Assembly: GCF_031844705.1 (NCBI RefSeq)
Contig: NZ_CP134609.1
Span: 3,410,001-3,474,000, forward strand
Source of the DNA: Streptomyces sp. ITFR-16
Lineage (GTDB): Bacteria > Actinomycetota > Actinomycetes > Streptomycetales > Streptomycetaceae
DNA: 64,000 bases
Direction: 5' to 3'
The notes below the pieces were generated by a model. The model ran no database searches and was not told the DNA's origin. It worked only from the letters and a program-made list of their open reading frames with translations. Below, in pieces: positions 59,775-64,000 of this stretch. Every line of letters starts with the position of its first letter. Positions within the stretch are counted from its first letter, which is position 1. The position numbers were made by a program, and so were the translations under genes.

Positions 59775-61265
59775 TTGCGCCCCTCAACCCGGCCGACCGC
59801 ACTGGCCCTGCTGGTCACGGTGGCCCTCACCGGATCCCTGTGCGCGTGGGCGACCCTCGTCGCCCCCGACTCCTCCCGGACCGCGGTGGGCTGGGGGACG
59901 GGCGCCGCCGCCGTGCTGTTCGCCGCCGCCGTCGCGGTCGCCGTCCACACCCGCGCCACCCTGCGCGCGGTACGGGAACGGAACGCCGCCGAGAGCGCCC
60001 GGTTCACCTCGGAGATCTCGCGGATGGTGTCGGCCTCGGCCGCCGAGGCCCAGCGGTTCACCGCCGAGAACGCCCGGGTCAAGGCGGCGGCCGCCGCCGA
60101 CTCGGCCAGGATCACCGCGGAGTCCGAGCGGACCGCCGAACGCCTCACCGCCGAGAACGCCAAGCTCAGGGCCCGTGTCGCCCGCAGTGAGCAGGAACGA
60201 TCCGCCGCGATCGCCTCCTGCGCCAACGCCGCCGGCCGGATGCAGGCCCTGGCCACGAGCATGCTCGCGGACCTGCGCGACATGGAGCACCGGCACTCCG
60301 GCGAGGACATCCTCGGCGATCTGCTCCACCTGGACCACCGCACCGCCCAGGCGGGCCGGCTGGCCGACTCCGTCGCCGTGCTGACCGGGGCGCGCTCCGG
60401 CCGCCGCTGGGCGAAGCCGATCGTCATGGAGTCCATCCTGCGCGGCGCGATGGGCCGGATCAGCGGCTACCAGCGCGTCCGGATCCACTCGACCAGCGAT
60501 GTCGCCGTCGCCGGCCACGCCGCCGAGGGCGTCATGCACGCCCTGGCCGAACTCCTCGACAACGCGGCGAACTTCTCCCCGCCCACGGCCGAGGTCCATG
60601 TGTACGTGGAGGAGGTGCCGGCCGGCATCGTGCTCACCGTCGAGGACAGCGGACTGGTGATGAGCGAGGTGCAGCTGCGCCGGGCCGAGCGCGCCGTCTC
60701 CGCCGACGACCAGGACCTCGCGGGCCTCTCCGGCACCCGGCTCGGCCTCGCCGTCGTCGGCCGGCTCGCCCGCAAGCACGGACTGACCGTCTCCTTCCGG
60801 CCCTCGGCGCGCGGCGGCACCGGCGCGCTGATGATGCTCCCGCAGGAGATCATCACCCGGACCCCGGCAGCCGCGGCCCAGGCCCCCGCGGCCGAACCTG
60901 CCGCCACCGCCGCGCCCGCCGCCACCGCCCCGGCCGAGCCCGAGCCGGTGCACGCGTCCGGCGCGGAGCGGCACGCCTCCCCCGCCGCACCGCGCCCCCA
61001 GGAGCCGGAGCCCCTGCGCTCCGACTCCGCGTCCGAGACCACCGGCAACCTCCCCCGGTTCGGGGAGAGCGGCCTGCCCAAGCGCTCCCGCGGGCGCACC
61101 CTGGCCGCGGCCGAGTCCCGCGCGCGGGCGGCGGCCGACCCCGGCACCCCGGACGCCGCCGCCACGCCCCCGGCGTCCGACGCCAAGGACCGGGCCGCCC
61201 GCTTCAGCAGCTTCCGCCAGGCCGTACGGCCCAACTCCCCGCACCCGGAAGGCAACACCCAATGA
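59775..61265 (+). CDS. cvnA: conservon sensor-like ATPase CvnA
   Basis: A 496-residue membrane sensor histidine-kinase-like protein. TTG 59775 is the start because AAGGACT lies six bases upstream; ATG codons are absent nearby. Two helices are at about residues 8-29 and 41-58. A coiled coil, about 60-145, contains four RFTSE/RFTAEN/RITAES/RLTAEN repeats. The ATPase part is IHSTSDVAVAGHAAEGVMHA, LAELLDNAANFSPPTAE (N-box), and TVEDSGLVMS and LGLAVVGRLARKHG (G-boxes). The Ala/Pro-rich C-terminus, about 370-496, is disordered. Conservon A proteins resemble histidine kinases that couple to a GTPase switch. The stop overlaps cvnB (ATGA). Confidence 0.93.
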   Translation: MRPSTRPTALALLVTVALTGSLCAWATLVAPDSSRTAVGWGTGAAAVLFAAAVAVAVHTRATLRAVRERNAAESARFTSEISRMVSASAAEAQRFTAENARVKAAAAADSARITAESERTAERLTAENAKLRARVARSEQERSAAIASCANAAGRMQALATSMLADLRDMEHRHSGEDILGDLLHLDHRTAQAGRLADSVAVLTGARSGRRWAKPIVMESILRGAMGRISGYQRVRIHSTSDVAVAGHAAEGVMHALAELLDNAANFSPPTAEVHVYVEEVPAGIVLTVEDSGLVMSEVQLRRAERAVSADDQDLAGLSGTRLGLAVVGRLARKHGLTVSFRPSARGGTGALMMLPQEIITRTPAAAAQAPAAEPAATAAPAATAPAEPEPVHASGAERHASPAAPRPQEPEPLRSDSASETTGNLPRFGESGLPKRSRGRTLAAAESRARAAADPGTPDAAATPPASDAKDRAARFSSFRQAVRPNSPHPEGNTQ

Positions 61266-61708
61266 CCGCGACCACCGACGAGAAGCTCAACTGGCTGCTG
61301 GAGGGGCTCCTCGAACGGACCCCCGGCACCCGCCACGCCCTCGTGCTGTCCAGGGACGGCCTCAAGCTGTGCCGTACGCCCGAGCTGTCCGTCGACCAGG
61401 CCGACCAGCTGGCCGCGATCTCCGCCGGCATCCAGAGCCTCTCGCACGGCGCGTCCGTGGAGTTCGGCAACGGCAACGGCGGCGTACGGTCGGCCATGGC
61501 CGAGTTCTACGGCGGTGTGCTGTTCATCGTGGAGGCGGGCGCCGGCGCCCATCTCGCGGTCGTGGCCTCCGAGAGCGCCGACGTCGGCCTCGTCGGGCAC
61601 AACATGAGCGAGCTCGTCGAGCAGCTCGGCGAGCACCTGGTGGCCCCGCCGAGGGAGCCCGCCGCACCGGCCGGGGCCACCGGGCCCGCCGGGAAAGCCG
61701 CCGTATGA
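61262..61708 (+). CDS. cvnB: conservon roadblock/LC7 protein CvnB
   Basis: A 148-residue roadblock/LC7-domain protein. It has the usual domain segments LNWLLEGLLERTPGTRHALV, LKLCRTPELSVDQADQLAAI and LFIVEAGAGAHLAVVASESA, with a Pro/Ala tail. In conservons B is thought to act as a regulator of the D GTPase, alongside CvnC, as MglB does for MglA. ATG at 61262 overlaps the cvnA stop; its own TGA at 61706-61708 overlaps the cvnC ATG at 61705. Confidence 0.95.
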   Translation: MTATTDEKLNWLLEGLLERTPGTRHALVLSRDGLKLCRTPELSVDQADQLAAISAGIQSLSHGASVEFGNGNGGVRSAMAEFYGGVLFIVEAGAGAHLAVVASESADVGLVGHNMSELVEQLGEHLVAPPREPAAPAGATGPAGKAAV

Positions 61709-62070
61709 CCCCCCGCGCCCGCCCGGGCAGGGACGACGGCCCGGACCGGCTGTACACCCTCACCGGTGGCCGCAGCCGCTCCGACTCGGCCGCCTTCGAC
61801 CTGGTCACGCTGGTCGTCTCCGAGTGCGAGCCGTCCCCCGGCATGCAGTCGGAGCACGTGACGATCCTGCGGATGTGCGTACGGCCCACGGCGGTCGTCG
61901 AGATCGCCGCGAGCCTGGACCTGCCCGTCAGCATCGTGCGCATCCTGCTGTGCGACCTGCTCGACACCGGCCGGATCAGCGCCCGCCATCCGCGCACCGC
62001 CCGCGTCGCGGACCGGCTCCCCGACCCCGACATCCTGGAACAGGTGCTCGTTGGACTCCGCAACCTCTGA
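61705..62070 (+). CDS. cvnC: conservon DUF742 protein CvnC
   Basis: A 121-residue DUF742 protein. ATG 61705 (MTPRARPGRDDG). Segments DRLYTLTGGRSRSDSAAFDL, ILRMCVRPTAVVEIAASLD and IVRILLCDLLDTGRISAR are the domain hallmarks with a winged-helix-like fold. Its role in conservons is unsettled; it is predicted to bind the A or D partner. It overlaps cvnD by 20 bases, since cvnD starts at TTG 62051. Confidence 0.95.
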   Translation: MTPRARPGRDDGPDRLYTLTGGRSRSDSAAFDLVTLVVSECEPSPGMQSEHVTILRMCVRPTAVVEIAASLDLPVSIVRILLCDLLDTGRISARHPRTARVADRLPDPDILEQVLVGLRNL

Positions 62071-62719
62071 CCGTGCCGCCCTGCAGGCCACGGCCGACAA
62101 CGGACTGAAGATAGTCGTCGTCGGCGGCTTCGGGGTCGGCAAGACCACCATGGTCCGATCCGTGAGCGAGATCCGTCCGCTCAACACGGAGGAGACGATG
62201 ACCCGTGCGGGCGAGGCGGTCGACCACCTCGACGGTGTGCAGTCGAAGACGTCCACCACCGTCGCCTTCGACTTCGGCCGGATCACCCTCGACGAACGCT
62301 CGGTGCTGTACCTGTTCGGCGCGCCCGGCCAGGAGCGCTTCTGGTTCCTGTGGGACCGGCTGTTCTCCGGGACCCTGGGCGCCGTCGTCCTCGTCGACAC
62401 CCGGCGCCTGGCCGACTCCTGGTACGCCATCGACCGGCTGGAGCACCACGGCACGCCGTTCATCGTGGCGTGCAACGACTTCGGCGGCCCGCTCCACACC
62501 GAGCAGCAGATCCGGGAGGCGCTCGACATCTCCCCGGACGTCCCGCTCGTGGAGTGCGACGCGCGGGACCGCTCCTCCAGCAAGTACGTGCTGATCACGC
62601 TGGTGGAGCACCTGCACCAGCTGTCCGCCGCGCGGGCCGGGAGCGCGGCCGGGGACGCCGGGGACTCCCCCGACGGCGACCCCGCCCTCGCCGCCCTGAC
62701 CTCGGAGCCCACCCCGTGA
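62051..62719 (+). CDS. cvnD: conservon GTP-binding protein CvnD
   Basis: A 222-residue small Ras-like GTPase of the MglA type. The P-loop is GGFGVGKT (residues 25-32); switch 2/Walker B is FGAPGQERFWFLWDRLF; the base-recognition region is VACNDFGG (NxxD). It begins at TTG 62051 inside the end of cvnC; no clear Shine-Dalgarno is visible. As in other conservons it likely relays a signal from CvnA, controlled by CvnB. The TGA overlaps the P450 GTG start (GTGA at 62716-62719). Confidence 0.95.
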   Translation: MDSATSDRAALQATADNGLKIVVVGGFGVGKTTMVRSVSEIRPLNTEETMTRAGEAVDHLDGVQSKTSTTVAFDFGRITLDERSVLYLFGAPGQERFWFLWDRLFSGTLGAVVLVDTRRLADSWYAIDRLEHHGTPFIVACNDFGGPLHTEQQIREALDISPDVPLVECDARDRSSSKYVLITLVEHLHQLSAARAGSAAGDAGDSPDGDPALAALTSEPTP

Positions 62720-63951
62720 CCCAGTGCCCCCACGCGGCCGGTGCCGTACCCCTGTCCGGCCCGCGGTTCCAGACCGAACCGGCCCGGCTGTACCGGGAGA
62801 TCCGGCGCGACCACGGCGCGGTCGCGCCGATCGTGCTGCCCGGCGACATCCCCGCCTGGCTCGTCCTCGGCTACCGGGAACTGCACCAGGTCACCGGGGA
62901 CCCCGTGCTCTTCAGCCGCGACTCGAAGCTGTGGAACCAGTGGTCCGAGATCCCCGAGGACTGGCCGCTGATGCCGATGATCAGCAGGACCCAGCCCTCC
63001 ATCCTCTACACGGTCGGGGAGCGCCACAGCCTCCGCGCCGCGATGATCTGCGAGGCGCTGGAGGCGGCGAACCCTTTCGACCTCAAGAAGAGCACCGAGG
63101 CGTTCGCGGACGAGCTCGTCGACGGGTTCTGCTCGGCCGGCACCACGGACCTCGTCGCCGCGTACGCGATGCTGCTGCCCGTGCGCGTACTGGCGAAGCT
63201 GTACGGCTTCTCCGACGACCGGGGCCCCGCCCTCGTCACCGCGATGAACGACATGATCAACGGCGGGCCCACCGCGCTGGCGGGCCAGCGGCACATCGCC
63301 ACCTCCATGTACCGGCTGCTGGCCGAGCGGCGGGAGGAGCCGGGCGACGACGTGGCCACCCGGATGCTCGCCAACACCGGCGGCTTCACCGACGAGGACG
63401 TCGCCCGGGACCTGATGGTGATGATGGCCGCCGGGCACCAGCCGACCTCCGACTGGATCGGCAACTCGCTGCGGCTGATGCTCACCGACGACCGGTTCGC
63501 CGCCTCGCTCACCGGCGGCCGGCACAGCGTCGGCGAGGCGATGAACGAGGTGCTCTGGGAGGACACCCCGTCCCAGAACATCGCCGGGCGCTGGGCCTCG
63601 CGGGACACCCACCTCGGCGGCCGGCACATCAAGGCCGGTGATCTGCTGGTCCTCAGCCTGGCGGGCGCCAACTCCGACCCCCAGGTCCGTACCGACGGCT
63701 CCACGCTCACCGGCGGCAACAACGCCTTCTTCTCCTTCAGCCACGGCGAGCACCGCTGCCCCTTCCCGGCCCAGGAGATCGCCGAGGTCATCGCCCGTAC
63801 GGCCATCGAGGTCATCCTCGACCGGCTGCCCGACGTAGACCTCGCCGTCCCCGCCGACCGGCTGACCCGCCGCCCCTCGCCCTGGCTGCGGGGCCTGACC
63901 GACCTGCCGGTGCGCTTCACGCCCACCCCCGCTCTTGGAGGCCAGAGATGA
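62716..63951 (+). CDS. cytochrome P450, CYP157-type (K-helix ExxR missing)
   Basis: A 411-residue P450. The heme ligand Cys348 lies in FSFSHGEHRCPFPAQ, with Pro/Phe after the Cys where Gly is usual. The I-helix is MMAAGHQPTSDW. The K-helix motif, normally ExxR, reads EVLW (Glu278 to Trp281), so the Arg is replaced by Trp. That loss is a documented feature of the CYP157 family found in Streptomyces conservons, which supports the family call. GTG 62716 overlaps cvnD. In other conservons CYP157 is paired with a CYP154; the next gene begins at 63948. Substrate and activity unknown. Confidence 0.92.
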   Translation: MTQCPHAAGAVPLSGPRFQTEPARLYREIRRDHGAVAPIVLPGDIPAWLVLGYRELHQVTGDPVLFSRDSKLWNQWSEIPEDWPLMPMISRTQPSILYTVGERHSLRAAMICEALEAANPFDLKKSTEAFADELVDGFCSAGTTDLVAAYAMLLPVRVLAKLYGFSDDRGPALVTAMNDMINGGPTALAGQRHIATSMYRLLAERREEPGDDVATRMLANTGGFTDEDVARDLMVMMAAGHQPTSDWIGNSLRLMLTDDRFAASLTGGRHSVGEAMNEVLWEDTPSQNIAGRWASRDTHLGGRHIKAGDLLVLSLAGANSDPQVRTDGSTLTGGNNAFFSFSHGEHRCPFPAQEIAEVIARTAIEVILDRLPDVDLAVPADRLTRRPSPWLRGLTDLPVRFTPTPALGGQR

Positions 63952-64000
63952 CCGCGACCACGACCGAACCGACCGGCACGGACGGACGGGACCGCATCGT
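63948..64000 (+). CDS. start of next conservon gene (partial), probably a second P450
   Basis: ATG 63948 overlaps the CYP157 TGA (ATGA). Only MTATTTEPTGTDGRDRI is in the window. Conservons with CYP157 usually carry a CYP154 immediately after, so a CYP154-type P450 is expected; this is inference from context, with no motif visible. Confidence 0.6.
   Translation, partial: MTATTTEPTGTDGRDRI

Noticed and set aside
1..64000. tRNA genes, CRISPR arrays, prophage or integrative element boundaries
   Set aside because: No cloverleaf with a T-loop consensus, no spaced direct repeats, no integrase, transposase or attachment site was found. The two palindromic elements are non-coding.

Overview
The window is a GC-rich (codon third positions mostly G or C) actinobacterial chromosome segment, almost certainly Streptomyces. 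The markers are a conservon operon, an NsdA-type TPR regulator, an ECF sigma factor with a zinc-finger anti-sigma partner, frequent GTG starts, ATGA/GTGA overlaps, and a gene order (purU next to an SCO4402-family gene; dmdR1, nagS, a PAS protein, pdxH and a citrate synthase; an acyl-CoA carboxylase operon) that I recognise from the S. coelicolor SCO438x-SCO441x region. No tRNA, rRNA, CRISPR array, transposase, phage gene or replication origin was seen.

Layout. 0-5.1 kb: a truncated MFS transporter, an alpha/beta hydrolase preceded by a possible leader peptide, a small membrane protein, and an MFS exporter divergent from a GlxA-type AraC regulator. 5.1-15.5 kb: genes of carboxylic-acid or lipid catabolism (Zn alcohol dehydrogenase, three acyl-CoA dehydrogenase-family proteins, SDR, cyclase, amidohydrolase, acyl-CoA ligase). 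Three copies of one 17-bp operator tie the two halves into a probable regulon. A 413-bp nested palindrome follows. 16-29.6 kb: EF-hand protein, anti-sigma antagonist, ECF sigma with a ZAS/MDMPI fusion partner, purU, an SCO4402-family protein, a solute-binding lipoprotein, a Gln/Pro-rich membrane protein with repeated TQYI motifs, a TPR regulator, a primase/polymerase-like protein, an ABC exporter pair and a hydrolase.

29.6-36.9 kb: iron regulator dmdR1 divergent from the aminosugar gene nagS, whose promoter carries a DasR-type dre site; a PAS-PAS-GAF protein; a compact structured RNA with its own promoter, an extended Shine-Dalgarno, a 12-codon reading frame and a terminator-like junction; pdxH; a citrate synthase; a lipoprotein; and a GNAT acetyltransferase. 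37-42 kb: one 1698-residue protein of unknown function with an LQR-GN-like N-terminal motif and about six divergent internal repeats. 42.1-52.5 kb: a translationally coupled Atu/Liu-like operon (DinB-like protein, AtuA-like protein, biotin-dependent carboxylase beta and alpha subunits, acyl-CoA dehydrogenase, CoA ligase, enoyl-CoA hydratase, TetR) with a palindromic operator upstream.

52.5-64 kb: DinB protein, a 181-bp palindromic MITE-like element, an EamA transporter divergent from a LysR regulator across a strong dyad, a frameshifted serine hydrolase, a large FAD/Fe-S oxidoreductase, and a conservon (cvnA-D) followed by a CYP157-type P450 that lacks the ExxR motif. The next gene is cut by the window edge.

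Most worth following: the structured RNA at 33.24-33.47 kb, the 1698-residue repeat protein, the three-copy operator, and the two large palindromic elements. Functions of catabolic genes are assigned by family only; substrates are not determined by the sequence.
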